Shown in pieces: positions 47,753 through 57,952 of a stretch of 64,000 nt of DNA. A model generated the notes under the pieces. That model did no database searches. It was not told where the DNA came from and was given only the letters and a program-made list of their open reading frames with translations. A program made the translations under genes and the position numbers. Within the stretch, counting starts at the first letter, position 1; every line of letters begins with the position of its first letter. The stretch comes from Thermodesulfovibrio sp. N1 (GTDB lineage: Bacteria > Nitrospirota > Thermodesulfovibrionia > Thermodesulfovibrionales > Thermodesulfovibrionaceae), in the NCBI RefSeq assembly GCF_001707915.1, contig NZ_MAVV01000001.1, forward strand, positions 1-64,000. Direction: 5' to 3'.

Positions 47753-48844
47753 ATGGAGGGCTTAAAGAACTTTTTTGCAACAAAAGGAGGTATTATTTTT
47801 GTTGGTTTGGTTATAGGAGTTTTAGCTCCAGTGCTTCAAAAGCTTGGGAATCCTCCAAATATGGGTATATGCGTAGCCTGTATGGAAAGGGATATTGCAG
47901 GTGCTTTAGGACTTCACAGAGCATCAGTTGTTCAGTATATGAGGCCAGAAATCATTGGATTTGTTTTAGGAGCCTTTCTTTCTGCTTTAGCTTTTAAAGA
48001 ATACAGGCCTCGTGGAGGTTCAGCACCATTTATCAGATTTATTCTGGGCATTTTTGCAATGATAGGTGCTCTTGTTTTTCTTGGCTGTCCATGGAGAACC
48101 CTTTTAAGACTTGCTGGCGGTGATGGAAATGCAATTTTTGGTTTATTAGGGCTTATCTTTGGAATATGGGTTGGAACAAGATTTTTAAAGGCAGGATACA
48201 CCCTTGGAAGAACTCAAACTTCAGCAAGCAAAGCCACAGGTCTTGCCTTTCCTTTACTGATGTTAGGTTTTTTAATCCTCCTACTCATTGATCCTCAGCC
48301 CGAGGGAGAGCCGAAAGGAATGCTTCTTTTTTACAGTATAAAAGGTCCTGGTTCACAACATGCTCCTTTATTTATATCCTTGGGAGTTGCCATGTTAATA
48401 GGGGTTCTTGCACAGAGAAGCAGATTTTGCACAATGGGTGCCTTTAGAGACCTTTTACTTTTTAAACAGGGACATCTTTTCTTAGGTGTAGCTGCCTTTT
48501 TCTTATCAGCATGGATAACAAATATAATACTTGGACAGTTTAACCCAGGATTTGAAAAACAACCCATTGCCCATACAATGCAAATTTGGAATTTCTTAGG
48601 TATGACCCTTGCTGGATTGGCCTTTGTTTTAGCAGGAGGTTGTCCAGGTAGACAGCTTTTTATGTCTGGTGAAGGAGATGCAGATGCTGCTATTTTTGCA
48701 TCTGGTATGATAGTAGGTGCTGCAATTGCTCATAATTTTGGATTGGCAAGTTCACAAGCAGGAATTGGTCCAAATGGAGCAATTGCAACAATAGTAGGTT
48801 TAATTATCTGTGTAATAATCGGACTAACAATGAGAAGGAGGTAA
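47753..48844 (+). CDS. yedE: YedE-type selenium/sulfur transporter
   Basis: The 363-residue membrane protein belongs to the YeeE/YedE family; it has about nine to ten helices and conserved cysteines in MGICVACMERDIAGALGLH, FLGCPWRT, SRFCTMGAFRD and AGGCPGRQLF. YedE with a downstream YedF is the arrangement associated by comparative genomics with selenium metabolism rather than thiosulfate uptake. It starts the operon yedE-yedF-DUF3343-kinase. A TAAAAT -10-like box lies about 30 nt upstream, and an AGAGGAGGG site precedes the ATG. Confidence 0.88.
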   Translation: MEGLKNFFATKGGIIFVGLVIGVLAPVLQKLGNPPNMGICVACMERDIAGALGLHRASVVQYMRPEIIGFVLGAFLSALAFKEYRPRGGSAPFIRFILGIFAMIGALVFLGCPWRTLLRLAGGDGNAIFGLLGLIFGIWVGTRFLKAGYTLGRTQTSASKATGLAFPLLMLGFLILLLIDPQPEGEPKGMLLFYSIKGPGSQHAPLFISLGVAMLIGVLAQRSRFCTMGAFRDLLLFKQGHLFLGVAAFFLSAWITNIILGQFNPGFEKQPIAHTMQIWNFLGMTLAGLAFVLAGGCPGRQLFMSGEGDADAAIFASGMIVGAAIAHNFGLASSQAGIGPNGAIATIVGLIICVIIGLTMRRR

Positions 48845-48846
48845 AA

Positions 48847-49065
48847 ATGGCTGAAATTGTTGATGCAAGAGGGCTTTCATGTCCTGAACCAGTTCTTTTA
48901 ACTTTAGAGACTATAAAAAAGCTTGGTAAAGGAGAGATAGAAATACTTGTAGACACAGATACCTCAAAAGAAAATGTATCAAGAGCAGCTCAATCAATGG
49001 GTTGGCAGATTCTTAAGATAGTTGAAGAGGAAAAAGGATATAAAATTACTATAAAAAAGGATTAA
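48847..49065 (+). CDS. yedF: TusA/YedF-type sulfurtransferase-like protein
   Basis: The 72-residue protein has the TusA (SirA) signature EIVDARGLSCPEPVLLTLET with the active Cys in the CPxP motif (about residue 12). TusA proteins relay persulfide sulfur; the YedF branch next to yedE is linked to selenium handling. It begins 2 nt after yedE. It lacks the C-terminal DsrE-like domain of longer YedF proteins; the DUF3343 protein that follows may replace it. Confidence 0.88.
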   Translation: MAEIVDARGLSCPEPVLLTLETIKKLGKGEIEILVDTDTSKENVSRAAQSMGWQILKIVEEEKGYKITIKKD

Positions 49066-49076
49066 GAAGAAATAAA

Positions 49077-49613
49077 ATGAAAATTCTTAAAAAATTATTC
49101 AGAGAAAAAAATCCGTCTACTGATAAGGGACTTCTTATCTTTGATAATACTTCAGAGGTTATAAGGGCAGAAAATATACTAAAAAGCCATGGATTTAATG
49201 TAAAAGTTGTTGGACCACCACCCCATGTAAGAAAGGGTTGCGATCTTGCAATAGAATTTCCTATTGTTGAAACAATGGGTGTATTGAATGTTCTTGAAAC
49301 TAAGGGACTTAGTCCTATTGACTGTTTACCATCAAATGATGGTAATTTAAAGCCCGTTGATCTTTTTCATATCAAAGACTACGGAAGATTTCTAATGGTA
49401 AGGGCAGCAAATATGAAAATAACCATTCACAAAAGTAGTCTAACAATTGTAAATATCTCAGGTGGTGGCTGTCCTGATGTTCCCTATCTTGCAGCTTGTC
49501 TTGTTGGCAAAAAAATTAATGAAGCACCTGAACCAAGAACACTTGGGCATACTCTTTGTGGGTATGCCCTTCAATTAGCCTATGATAAAATAAAAGAATT
49601 ATGCTGGCAGTGA
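49077..49613 (+). CDS. DUF3343 family protein with C-terminal extension
   Basis: The 178-residue protein has an N-terminal DUF3343-like part (about 17-90): GLLIFDNTSEVIRAENIL, VVGPPPHVRKGCDLAIEFP. DUF3343 is a recurring neighbour of yedE/yedF. The C-terminal half (about 95-178) contains NISGGGCPDVPYLAACLVGK and HTLCGYALQLAYDK with two cysteines I do not recognise. Role unknown; selenium-related by context. The next gene overlaps it by 13 nt. Confidence 0.75.
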   Translation: MKILKKLFREKNPSTDKGLLIFDNTSEVIRAENILKSHGFNVKVVGPPPHVRKGCDLAIEFPIVETMGVLNVLETKGLSPIDCLPSNDGNLKPVDLFHIKDYGRFLMVRAANMKITIHKSSLTIVNISGGGCPDVPYLAACLVGKKINEAPEPRTLGHTLCGYALQLAYDKIKELCWQ

Positions 49614-50461
49614 TAGGCACAGTTCCAGAAGAAAACTTTCCGATATTATTCGGAAAAGTTGAACTTATTAATGATTTTTTATTTATTGAGGGAAGAAAAA
49701 TTTCAATTCAAAGAGGCACTTCTGCATTGATTGCCTCAACTTGTAAGGTTCTTCAATTTCTTAAAAAAGACTTGCCTTATGCTTATCTTGTAGGAGATAC
49801 AGGAAAGGGCTATGGAAGTAAAAGGCTTTATGAGTTTTTTACCAATGATATAAAAAAAAGAAGCTTTGATACCCTTACATTTCATTATTTGCTTCCAGAT
49901 GCGGATTGGTGTAATAAAATTTTATTTGCCATTGAGGATTTACCAAAGCGTCCCTTTTTAATTGCTGATGCGGGGTTTATGTATGCTGCAAAAATGAGCG
50001 GAAATGCAACAATTTTTGACCTTTTTACTCCAGACCCCGGTGAGCTTGCCTTTTTAGCCGATGAAGAAGCCCCTCATCCCTTTTATACAAGAGGATTTCT
50101 GCTACAGGATGAAAGTAGAGCAGAAGAACTTATTCAGAGAGCCTATAAACATAATAATGCTTCAAAATATATGCTTGTTAAAGGAAAGAGAGATTATATA
50201 GTTAAAGAGGGGAAAATATTAGATATTATATCAGAGCCATGCATTGAAGCCCTTGAGCCTATCGGTGGAACAGGTGATACTTTAACAGGTATAACATCTG
50301 CTTTAATAGATTCGGGCTTTCCTGCTGAAAAAGCTATGATACTTTCTGCCCAGATTAACAGAATTACGGGTATGCTTTCAAATCCAGATCCATCAACACA
50401 GATAGTAGAGATTATAAAATTTATTCCAGAGGCAATTAAAAAGAAATATATTGAAATTTGA
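49601..50461 (+). CDS. Ribokinase/ADP-dependent hydratase-like kinase
   Basis: The 286-residue protein has a ribokinase-like fold of the YjeF C-terminal (NAD(P)HX dehydratase)/sugar kinase type: AYLVGDTGKGYGSKRLYEF, FLIADAGFMYAA, FDLFTPDPGELAFLADEE and the anion-hole motif EPIGGTGDTLTGI with the catalytic Asp. The substrate is not evident. It is the last gene of the selenium-type operon and overlaps the DUF3343 gene, so a role in the same pathway is possible. The N terminus of the YjeF epimerase domain is absent. Confidence 0.75.
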   Translation: MLAVIGTVPEENFPILFGKVELINDFLFIEGRKISIQRGTSALIASTCKVLQFLKKDLPYAYLVGDTGKGYGSKRLYEFFTNDIKKRSFDTLTFHYLLPDADWCNKILFAIEDLPKRPFLIADAGFMYAAKMSGNATIFDLFTPDPGELAFLADEEAPHPFYTRGFLLQDESRAEELIQRAYKHNNASKYMLVKGKRDYIVKEGKILDIISEPCIEALEPIGGTGDTLTGITSALIDSGFPAEKAMILSAQINRITGMLSNPDPSTQIVEIIKFIPEAIKKKYIEI

Positions 50462-50463
50462 TT

Positions 50464-51114
50464 TTAATCTGTAACATTAGATATAAGTCCATGCTTTATT
50501 GCATAATTTATGATTTCTGCATTATTCTGAAGATTAAGCTTTTCGAGGATTCTTGCTCTGTAGGTACTTACTGTTTTAATGCTAATTGATAAATCCTTTG
50601 AAATCTCCACAAGGCTTTTGCCTTTTGCGATCATAAGGAAAACTTGAAATTCTCTCTCAGATAATTTTTCATGAGGTAAAATATCTGATGGTTTTTGAAA
50701 GTAAGATATAAGTTTTTCTGAAAAACTTTCTGGAATATATTTTCCACCTTTTGAAATTTTTTCTATTGCTTTATTTAGCTCTTCTGGGTCTGCGGATTTT
50801 GTTATGTATCCATCAGCTCCTAATTTTAATGCTCTTGCTGCATACTGTTCCTCTGGATACATGCTTAACATTAATATTTTTACTTTGGGATTAATTGATT
50901 TTAGACGTCTTAAGGTCTCTAACCCATCAATTTTTGGCATGGCAATATCAAGAAAAATAAGATCAAAAATTTCCTTTTCTATCATACTAAATGCCTCATA
51001 TCCACTATCTGCTTCCTTACATTCCTTAACTGAGGGATTATCAAGAAGTATTTCTCTTAACCCCTTTCTAAAAAGTGTATGGTCATCAACTATTAAAATT
51101 TTAAGTTTATTCAT
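50464..51114 (-). CDS. NarL/FixJ-family response regulator
   Basis: The 216-residue protein has a receiver domain (1-120, Asp in DLIFLDIAMPKIDG) and a LuxR-type helix-turn-helix (LSEREFQVFLMIAKGKSLVE, then STYRARILEKL). It is 40 nt downstream of a HisKA_3 sensor kinase, its likely partner. It ends 2 nt from the convergent kinase gene. Target genes are unknown. Confidence 0.92.
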   Translation of the reverse strand: MNKLKILIVDDHTLFRKGLREILLDNPSVKECKEADSGYEAFSMIEKEIFDLIFLDIAMPKIDGLETLRRLKSINPKVKILMLSMYPEEQYAARALKLGADGYITKSADPEELNKAIEKISKGGKYIPESFSEKLISYFQKPSDILPHEKLSEREFQVFLMIAKGKSLVEISKDLSISIKTVSTYRARILEKLNLQNNAEIINYAIKHGLISNVTD

Positions 51115-51154
51115 TTTTTAAAAATTTTTTCGTAATTGCAAGATTATTATATTT

Positions 51155-53323
51155 TTAGTTTTGATTTATAATTTGTTCCCTCAGGGGCACTGAAAGTATT
51201 ACCTCTGTGCCTCCTTCTTCAGCTTTTCTAATATCTATTGTTGCATTGATTGAGTAAGCTCTTTCCTTCATAGCCATCAATCCAAAGGATTCAGGACTCT
51301 TAATTTTATCTTCACCAATACCTACTCCATTGTCTTTTACAATAATTATAAAACTTCCATCAACTCTAAAAAGTTTAATTGATACCTGAGTAGCATTTGC
51401 ATGTCTTGCTATGTTTGTTAAAGCTTCTTGAAATATTCGAAAAATTGCAATAGAAGTTTCTTTTGAAAGCTGAATATTATCTTCAGATATTTCTATCTTG
51501 CATGGAATTAAAGTATTCTTCTCAAATTCCTTTACCTGCCATTTTATAGCATCTTGTAAAGTCAGATGATCAATTAAAGATGGTCTTAGTTTGTTAGCAA
51601 TATTCTGAACTTGTTTTATAAGAGAGTTAATCAGGTTCATTGCTTCATCAAATTTTTCCAGAAGCGTATCATCTTTGATTCTTTTTTTAATCCATGAAAG
51701 GGATAGTTTTAAAGCGGTCAATGATTGGCCTAATTCATCGTGAATTTCTTTTGATATTTCCTTTCTTTCGCTTTCTCTTATATTTTGAAGGTATAAAGAA
51801 AGTTTTCTTAAAGCTTCTTTTGATTTTCTGAGTTCTTCTTCTATTTTTTTTCTATATGTTATATCCCTTCCGATAGTCTTAGTTTTTACAAAATTACCTT
51901 TTTCATCAACTTCAACATAAACATTTAAGGCAGCAGTAAAAACAGAGCCGTCTTTTCGAACAAAATCTCTCTCAATTTGTATGTGGCTGTACTTATGGAT
52001 ATTGGGAAAGAATTCCATCTGTAACTTTTTTGATTCCTCTGTCATAAAATCTGTGATGGGTCTACCAATGATTTCGTCTTTTCTGTATCCAAGCATTTTT
52101 GCCTCTGTTTCATTGCAATCAATTATTATCCCATTTTTGTCAACAGAGTGATACATATCTGGAGCGTTATCATAGAGGTCTCGATATTTTTCTTCTGACA
52201 CTCTTAACTGATGTTCAATTTTTTTTCGCTTTGATATGTTTATTGCGAGTAAAAAAATTGTTAAGGTAGAGGCAATAAATATGAGAGTAAGAGTAATAAG
52301 TGTTTTTTTATATTTTATAAGAAAACTTTCAGGATAGTTCAATATAAAGCTTTCCTTTGGAACTTTTGACAAAGAAATATTAAATCTCTTTAGCTCTTTG
52401 TAGTCAAACATATACTCATTAGGGCTTTCTTTAATAACAGGAATATCCTGAGGGTTTTTCCCATTAAGAATTTGCAACACAATTTCTCCAGCTCTTTTAC
52501 CCTGTAAAAAAGCACTTGTTAATTTACCACCAACAATTCCTCTTCCTAAATAAAAATCCCAAACACTATAAATAGGAGCTTTTATATGAGGGTAGAGTAA
52601 ATCAAGACTTTCTTCATAGGCAAAGAAATTCCCTGTTTTATCCCTATTAACAAGTAAAAGAAGAACTATACTTTTTGGTGGTATTTGACCTACAGATTTT
52701 ATCAGTTCTTTCATATCTGGATTTTCGACTATTTCAAGATTTATTTTATTCTGGATTTCTGATAGAGCTTTCATTAACTCTCTTTTCATTGCTAATCCTG
52801 TAGTTGTAATATCATTTATTACGTAAATATTTTCTGTCTGCGGATGAAGTTTCAATGCAATTTTAATTGTACCTGCAATATCTGTTTCTTCTGCTACGCC
52901 TGTAAACCATTTGCGATATTTATCTATTAATTCTTCATTAAAATTATTGATACCACAAAATACAACAGGAAGATTGTTAAATAATTCTTTATAATGTTTC
53001 AATGTAAAATTTAATGCATCGTTATCTGATACTATGACAACATCAAATTTGGATTTCTTATACTTTTCTTTAAAATAATTGAAGAATCTTTCCATTTGCA
53101 TTTGTTCAGAAAATCTTTTAGTATCCATATACTCTATATAGTATTCGATTTCGCTTTCTAAAGGTTTGAGCGCCTCTTTAATCCCTTTTACAATATTATC
53201 TGTCCAGCTTAAGCCATGATGATAGGAGTTTAGAATAAGTATCTGCTTTTTATCGGTCTGAGCAAAAGAAAAAGAAGTAAGACAAAGAAAAAATATGATT
53301 GTCAATATAAACCTTTTATACAT
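51155..53323 (-). CDS. Hybrid sensor: periplasmic ABC-binding-like domain, PAS, HisKA_3 histidine kinase
   Basis: The 722-residue protein has a signal segment (about 1-21), a periplasmic ABC substrate-binding-like domain (about 28-330: QILILNSYHHGLSWTDNIVK), a membrane helix (about 343-363), a PAS domain (about 378-495: YHSVDKNGIIIDCNETEAKM) and a HisKA_3/HATPase kinase (ESERKEISKEIHDELGQSLT with the phospho-His, then DNGVGIGEDKI). It should sense a periplasmic ligand and phosphorylate the adjacent NarL-type regulator. It overlaps glgC by 8 nt. The ligand is unknown. Confidence 0.9.
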   Translation of the reverse strand: MYKRFILTIIFFLCLTSFSFAQTDKKQILILNSYHHGLSWTDNIVKGIKEALKPLESEIEYYIEYMDTKRFSEQMQMERFFNYFKEKYKKSKFDVVIVSDNDALNFTLKHYKELFNNLPVVFCGINNFNEELIDKYRKWFTGVAEETDIAGTIKIALKLHPQTENIYVINDITTTGLAMKRELMKALSEIQNKINLEIVENPDMKELIKSVGQIPPKSIVLLLLVNRDKTGNFFAYEESLDLLYPHIKAPIYSVWDFYLGRGIVGGKLTSAFLQGKRAGEIVLQILNGKNPQDIPVIKESPNEYMFDYKELKRFNISLSKVPKESFILNYPESFLIKYKKTLITLTLIFIASTLTIFLLAINISKRKKIEHQLRVSEEKYRDLYDNAPDMYHSVDKNGIIIDCNETEAKMLGYRKDEIIGRPITDFMTEESKKLQMEFFPNIHKYSHIQIERDFVRKDGSVFTAALNVYVEVDEKGNFVKTKTIGRDITYRKKIEEELRKSKEALRKLSLYLQNIRESERKEISKEIHDELGQSLTALKLSLSWIKKRIKDDTLLEKFDEAMNLINSLIKQVQNIANKLRPSLIDHLTLQDAIKWQVKEFEKNTLIPCKIEISEDNIQLSKETSIAIFRIFQEALTNIARHANATQVSIKLFRVDGSFIIIVKDNGVGIGEDKIKSPESFGLMAMKERAYSINATIDIRKAEEGGTEVILSVPLREQIINQN

Positions 53324-54557
53324 AACCTGTTTCTTTCATCCAATCATTATACCTTGCTGCCCTGGGAATTATGCTTATTCCTGAGGAATCTATATGACAT
53401 TTAAATCTATCCTTATCTGGGGAAAAACCTATTTCTTCGCCTTCATAAATAATATTTTTTTTGTCAACTATTACTCTGTAAAGTTTACTATTTTTTTTGA
53501 TTACAACATCATCCATTATTAATGACTCCTTTATTTCTGCATTTTTTTCTACAATTACACCGCTTCTTATAAAGGAATTTTCAATTTTCCCGCCATATAT
53601 TATTGTCCCATCAGAAATTATGCTATTTTTTATTTCACCATTTAATATTTTTGCTGGAGGAGTATCATTTTTAGAAGGATAAATAGTCCAGTGTTTGTTG
53701 AAAATCTCAAAAATAGGTTTTTCTCCAAGCATGTCCATATGGGCATCGAAATAAGCCCTTATTGTTCCCACATCTCTCCAATAACCCTTTTCTTCGTAAT
53801 TTTTTAACCCTGGTATTTCATTTTTAGCAAAATCGTAAGAATAGACTCTACATCCTCTTCCTACAAGTTCTGGAATTACATGAGCTCCAAAATCGTGTTG
53901 TTTTTTCTTTTCAGCTCTTATAAGGGCATCTATCAAAATATCTGTGTTAAATATATAATTACCCATTGAGACAAAAGCCATAGAAGGATTGTCAGGCATA
54001 GGTACAGGGTCTTTTGGTTTTTCCTGAAATCCAATGATTTTTTGATCAGGTTGAGTAACAATTACACCAAAAGAAGAAGCCTCATTTATTGGAACAGGTC
54101 TTGCTGCAACAGTTACCTCAGCATTTTTTCCCATGTGAAACTCTATCATCTGCCTTATATCCATTCTATATATATGATCTGCTCCAAATATTAATACAAA
54201 ATCGGGTTTATGTTCTTTAATTAAACCTATATTTTGAAATACCGCATCTGCAGTACCTTGAAACCACTCAGGTCCCATACGCATCTGGGGAGGCACAACA
54301 GTAACAAAGTGGTCTCTTCCAACAGATAAAAATCCCCAGTTTTGTCTGATATGTTCAATAAGTGATTGAGATTTATACTGAACTAAAAGATAGATAGAAT
54401 AAATTTTTGAATTGACAAGATTACTAAGGACGAAATCAACTATTCTGTATTTTCCACCAAAGGGTACAGAAGGCTTTGATCTGAAGGAAGTAAGTGGAAA
54501 AAGTCTTTCACCTTTTCCACCTGCCAACACTATTGCTAAAACATTAGGAAGAGCCAT
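53316..54557 (-). CDS. glgC: Glucose-1-phosphate adenylyltransferase
   Basis: The 413-residue protein has the nucleotidyltransferase start VLAIVLAGGKGERLFPLTSF, the PFGGKYRIVDFVLSN block, GTADAVFQN and the left-handed beta-helix C terminus (about 295-400). It makes ADP-glucose for glycogen. No other glycogen genes are in the window. It overlaps the C39-like peptidase gene by 14 nt and the sensor kinase by 8 nt. Confidence 0.93.
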   Translation of the reverse strand: MALPNVLAIVLAGGKGERLFPLTSFRSKPSVPFGGKYRIVDFVLSNLVNSKIYSIYLLVQYKSQSLIEHIRQNWGFLSVGRDHFVTVVPPQMRMGPEWFQGTADAVFQNIGLIKEHKPDFVLIFGADHIYRMDIRQMIEFHMGKNAEVTVAARPVPINEASSFGVIVTQPDQKIIGFQEKPKDPVPMPDNPSMAFVSMGNYIFNTDILIDALIRAEKKKQHDFGAHVIPELVGRGCRVYSYDFAKNEIPGLKNYEEKGYWRDVGTIRAYFDAHMDMLGEKPIFEIFNKHWTIYPSKNDTPPAKILNGEIKNSIISDGTIIYGGKIENSFIRSGVIVEKNAEIKESLIMDDVVIKKNSKLYRVIVDKKNIIYEGEEIGFSPDKDRFKCHIDSSGISIIPRAARYNDWMKETGYV

Positions 54558-55071
54558 TTTTTACCTCCCTATATATGTAAAGTGTCCAAAAATCAGTTTT
54601 ATTCCATTTATTTAAAAATTTTTCAATTTCGATTCTTTCTCTTTCCTTATCCGATGAATTTACTATTATTTCCCCTTCACTGAAACCCACCACCACCATA
54701 TAATGATACTTTTTATAAAACCAAAAACCTTCATCAACCATAACAATTAAAGGATGTCCTCTTTTAATTTTATCTTTTAAATCATCTAAATTTCCTCTGT
54801 ATTGTTCTACTTTTAATCCAAATTTTTTAGCATAAAAGAGCATATCAAAATCCGAAGTTCCCTTTGCATCTTTACTATAAATCTCTGATGCTATTTCTGA
54901 AGGTTTAATATTTATCCCCCAAAAATTTAAAACCATTGCTAAAGAAGTAGGACCGCATTGATAAGCCTTTGAAGGAAAAAATGGGACAGAGGATATTATA
55001 AAGTCATAGGCGTAAGATTTTGTTAAAAAAACAACGATGATAAAAATTTTAATGAGAATAATTTTCTTCAT
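54544..55071 (-). CDS. Secreted C39-like cysteine peptidase domain protein
   Basis: The 175-residue protein has a signal peptide (about 1-21, ending SYAYD) and a peptidase C39-type core: YQCGPTSLAMVLNFWGI with the Cys, KYHYMVVVGFSEGEIIVNSS with the catalytic His and Asp region. Members process peptides or act as papain-like domains; no bacteriocin transporter is adjacent, so its substrate is unknown. It starts 2 nt after prmC. Confidence 0.8.
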   Translation of the reverse strand: MKKIILIKIFIIVVFLTKSYAYDFIISSVPFFPSKAYQCGPTSLAMVLNFWGINIKPSEIASEIYSKDAKGTSDFDMLFYAKKFGLKVEQYRGNLDDLKDKIKRGHPLIVMVDEGFWFYKKYHYMVVVGFSEGEIIVNSSDKERERIEIEKFLNKWNKTDFWTLYIYREVKNGSS

Positions 55072-55073
55072 AA

Positions 55074-55919
55074 TTAACTTCTTTTTAATATCATAACTCT
55101 TTCAATTCCTGCAAGGTCAGGGACTATTTTTATCATTTTAAATCTTAATTTTTCAGCCATTTTTTTTATTTCCTCTGCTTGACCTATTCCAATTTCAAAA
55201 AAAATTAATCCTTCTTCAATTAGATAATCTTCTGCATTGTTTAATATTTTCTCGTAATACAGAAGCCCCTTTTGTCCTCCATCTAAGGCTTCTTTAGGTT
55301 CGAAATCTTTTATTTCAGGTTGAAGATTTTTTATTTCATCGGATTCTACATAGGGTGGATTTGCAGTGATTGAAATAAAAGAGTTTTTTTTCAATGGAGA
55401 AAGTAAATCACCAACAACAAAAAAAGCATTTGAAACACTGTTGAGTATTTTATTTTTATGTGCATATTTAATAGCATTTTCTGAAATGTCTACTCCTATA
55501 ATTTTAAGTTGAGGTAGATTTTTTGCAATAGAAAGGGCAATACATCCTGAACCTGTACAAAGGTCAACTACGAATCCGTCTTTTTTATTTATTATCTCCT
55601 CTCTTTTTAGAAATTCTTCAATCAAAATTTCTGTTTCAGGCCTGGGGATAAGCACTCCAGGACCTACTTTTAATTTTATATTGAAAAAATCGCATTCTCC
55701 TATAATATATTGAAGAGGTTCTCTTTTAAGCCTTCTTTGAACTAATCTATCTATTTCATATATTTGTATTGAGGTTAATTGAGGATTTTGGGAGTAAAGT
55801 TTTACTTTATCAATTTTAGCTATATGACAAACTATTTCTTGGGCTTCCTTTTGTGGGAAGGGGATTTGATTTTTTTCAAAAATTTTTTTTATTTCTTCAA
55901 TTTTTTTTAAAGCATTCAC
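55074..55919 (-). CDS. prmC: Peptide chain release factor methyltransferase PrmC
   Basis: The 281-residue protein has the SAM-binding motif [20 protein letters not shown] and the NPPY active-site motif ([10 protein letters not shown], about residue 186) of N5-glutamine methyltransferases, which methylate the GGQ glutamine of release factors. It overlaps prfA by 4 nt, the standard prfA-prmC pair. Confidence 0.96.
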   Translation of the reverse strand: MNALKKIEEIKKIFEKNQIPFPQKEAQEIVCHIAKIDKVKLYSQNPQLTSIQIYEIDRLVQRRLKREPLQYIIGECDFFNIKLKVGPGVLIPRPETEILIEEFLKREEIINKKDGFVVDLCTGSGCIALSIAKNLPQLKIIGVDISENAIKYAHKNKILNSVSNAFFVVGDLLSPLKKNSFISITANPPYVESDEIKNLQPEIKDFEPKEALDGGQKGLLYYEKILNNAEDYLIEEGLIFFEIGIGQAEEIKKMAEKLRFKMIKIVPDLAGIERVMILKRS

Positions 55920-56977
55920 ATTTCTTTCAGTTTTTCAGCCTGATAATAGGAAATCAGTGAATCGATCATTTCATCGAGATTGCCATCTAAAATCTGATCC
56001 AATTTGTATAGAGTAAGTCCAATTCTGTGGTCTGTTACACGATTTTGGGGAAAATTATAAGTTCTTATTCTTTCACTTCTTTCTCCTGTGCCAACCTGTT
56101 GTTTTCTCTCTGAAGCTCTTTCTGCTTCCTTTTTCTGCCTTTCCATTTCAAGTAATCTTGCTCTAAGAACTTTCATTGCCTTTTCTCTGTTTTTAATCTG
56201 AGATCTTTCATCCTGACACTGCACAATTATTCCTGTGGGTATATGAACTATTCTTACTGCAGAATAGGCAGTATTTACAGACTGTCCACCGGGACCTGAA
56301 GAACAGAATGTGTCAATCCTTAAATCTTTCTCTTCAATTTTAATATCTACATCTTCTGCTTCTGGAAGGACAGCAACAGTTGCTGTGGATGTATGAATTC
56401 TTCCAGAAGCCTCTGTAACAGGAATTCTCTGTACTCGGTGAACACCGCTTTCGTATTTAAGTTTACTGAATGCTCCCCTACCTGAAATATTTGCGATAAT
56501 TTCCTTAAAACCACCAAGTCCTGTAGGATGACTGTCGATTATTTCTACTTTCCAGCCCTTAGATTCAGCGTATTTTGAATACATTCTGAATAAGTCAGCA
56601 GCAAAAAGAGCTGCTTCATCTCCACCTGTACCAGCTCTTATTTCAAGAATAACATTTTTTTCATCTCGTGGGTCCTTAGGAAGAAGTAAAATTGTTAATT
56701 CCTGCTCAATTTGAGGTTTTATTTTTTTAAGATTTTGAAGTTCATCCTCTGCAAGTTCCTTTAAATCTCCGTCTCCACTTTTCAAGATTTCTTCTAATTC
56801 CTCTATTTCCTTAACAATTTTTTTATATTCTCTGAATTTGGTAACAATAGGTTCAAGTTCTGACTGTTCTTTTGACAATCTAAGAAATTCTTCTCGATTT
56901 GAAAAAATTGAAGGCTCTGACAGAGCTTTTGTTATTTTATCGTATTTATTTTCTACTTCTAATAATTTATCTAACAT
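55916..56977 (-). CDS. prfA: Peptide chain release factor 1
   Basis: The 353-residue protein contains the GGQ loop ([19 protein letters not shown], about residue 230) that triggers peptide release and the [20 protein letters not shown] block with the PxT-type stop recognition region of RF1, which reads UAG and UAA. RF2 would read UGA, so RF1 would not compete at a selenocysteine UGA codon. Confidence 0.96.
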   Translation of the reverse strand: MLDKLLEVENKYDKITKALSEPSIFSNREEFLRLSKEQSELEPIVTKFREYKKIVKEIEELEEILKSGDGDLKELAEDELQNLKKIKPQIEQELTILLLPKDPRDEKNVILEIRAGTGGDEAALFAADLFRMYSKYAESKGWKVEIIDSHPTGLGGFKEIIANISGRGAFSKLKYESGVHRVQRIPVTEASGRIHTSTATVAVLPEAEDVDIKIEEKDLRIDTFCSSGPGGQSVNTAYSAVRIVHIPTGIIVQCQDERSQIKNREKAMKVLRARLLEMERQKKEAERASERKQQVGTGERSERIRTYNFPQNRVTDHRIGLTLYKLDQILDGNLDEMIDSLISYYQAEKLKEM

Positions 56978-57027
56978 TTAATGCCTCCAAAAAATTTACT
57001 TTATTGTGCAAGAAATCCTTCGGCTTT

Positions 57028-57942
57028 TTAATTTTTAACTGGCATTCTACTGCAAGCACTATCCCTTAAAAGGGATGAATCATCTAAATTTAAAACAGTT
57101 TTCAATGCAGTAATTGCAACTTCAATCTGGCTTTTATCAGGTTCTTTTGTGGTTATTTTCTGAAATAACAATCCAGGAGCTATGATAATTTTGCCAAATC
57201 TGGTATTTTGCCATTTTGCCGAAAGTTTTAATATTTCATAGGAAATTCCTGCAATGATGGGTAGAAGAATAATCCTGCTGAGTGCTTTCATCATAAAACT
57301 CCAAGAAGAAGGAATCATTGAAAAAAATAAAATACTGATAATAAGGACAATAAATATGAAACTTGTTCCACATCTAACATGAAATCTTGAATACTTTGAT
57401 ACATTTTCAATATCTAAAACTTTTTCTGTTTCAAAGGCATTGATTACCTTGTGTTCAGCTCCATGATAGGCAAAAATTCTTCCCATTTGAGGCCACAATG
57501 CGATTCCATATACATATCCTATAAAAATAATAACTCTCAAAATTCCATCTACAAAATTGAAAAGAAAGGGATTTATCTGAACTAAATTTAAAAAGTAACC
57601 AGTTAGTTTTGTAAGATAAAGAGGAAGCACAATAAAGAGGGCTATACCAATGAAAAAAGCAAGAATTAAAGATAAAGCCATACTCCAAGGATTTGATTTT
57701 TCTTCTTTAAATACAACTTTACTGCTAAAATCTATTGCTTTCAAGCCTAACCACATTGTTTGAATTAATATAAAGAATCCTCTAATTATGGGAATTTTTG
57801 TTAAAAGGCTTTGTTTTTTAAATTTTTCAGATTGAACAATAATATCACCTTCGGGATTTCTGACCGCTACTGCCCATCCCTTTGAAGATTTCATCATTAC
57901 GCCTTCAATTACTGCTTGTCCACCTATTGTTGAACTGTTCAT
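57028..57942 (-). CDS. DUF1385 family membrane protein
   Basis: The 304-residue protein starts MNSSTIGGQAVIEGVMMKSS, the DUF1385 hallmark, and has about four to five membrane helices (near 60-150 and 200-265). Function unknown; it is often found next to rpmE and prfA, as here. A TTG at 57975 extends the frame by 11 codons and has GGAGGG upstream, but that GGAGGG and TTG lie inside the rpmE terminator, so I place the start at ATG 57942. Confidence 0.88.
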   Translation of the reverse strand: MNSSTIGGQAVIEGVMMKSSKGWAVAVRNPEGDIIVQSEKFKKQSLLTKIPIIRGFFILIQTMWLGLKAIDFSSKVVFKEEKSNPWSMALSLILAFFIGIALFIVLPLYLTKLTGYFLNLVQINPFLFNFVDGILRVIIFIGYVYGIALWPQMGRIFAYHGAEHKVINAFETEKVLDIENVSKYSRFHVRCGTSFIFIVLIISILFFSMIPSSWSFMMKALSRIILLPIIAGISYEILKLSAKWQNTRFGKIIIAPGLLFQKITTKEPDKSQIEVAITALKTVLNLDDSSLLRDSACSRMPVKN

Positions 57943-57952
57943 TTTTTTAAAT

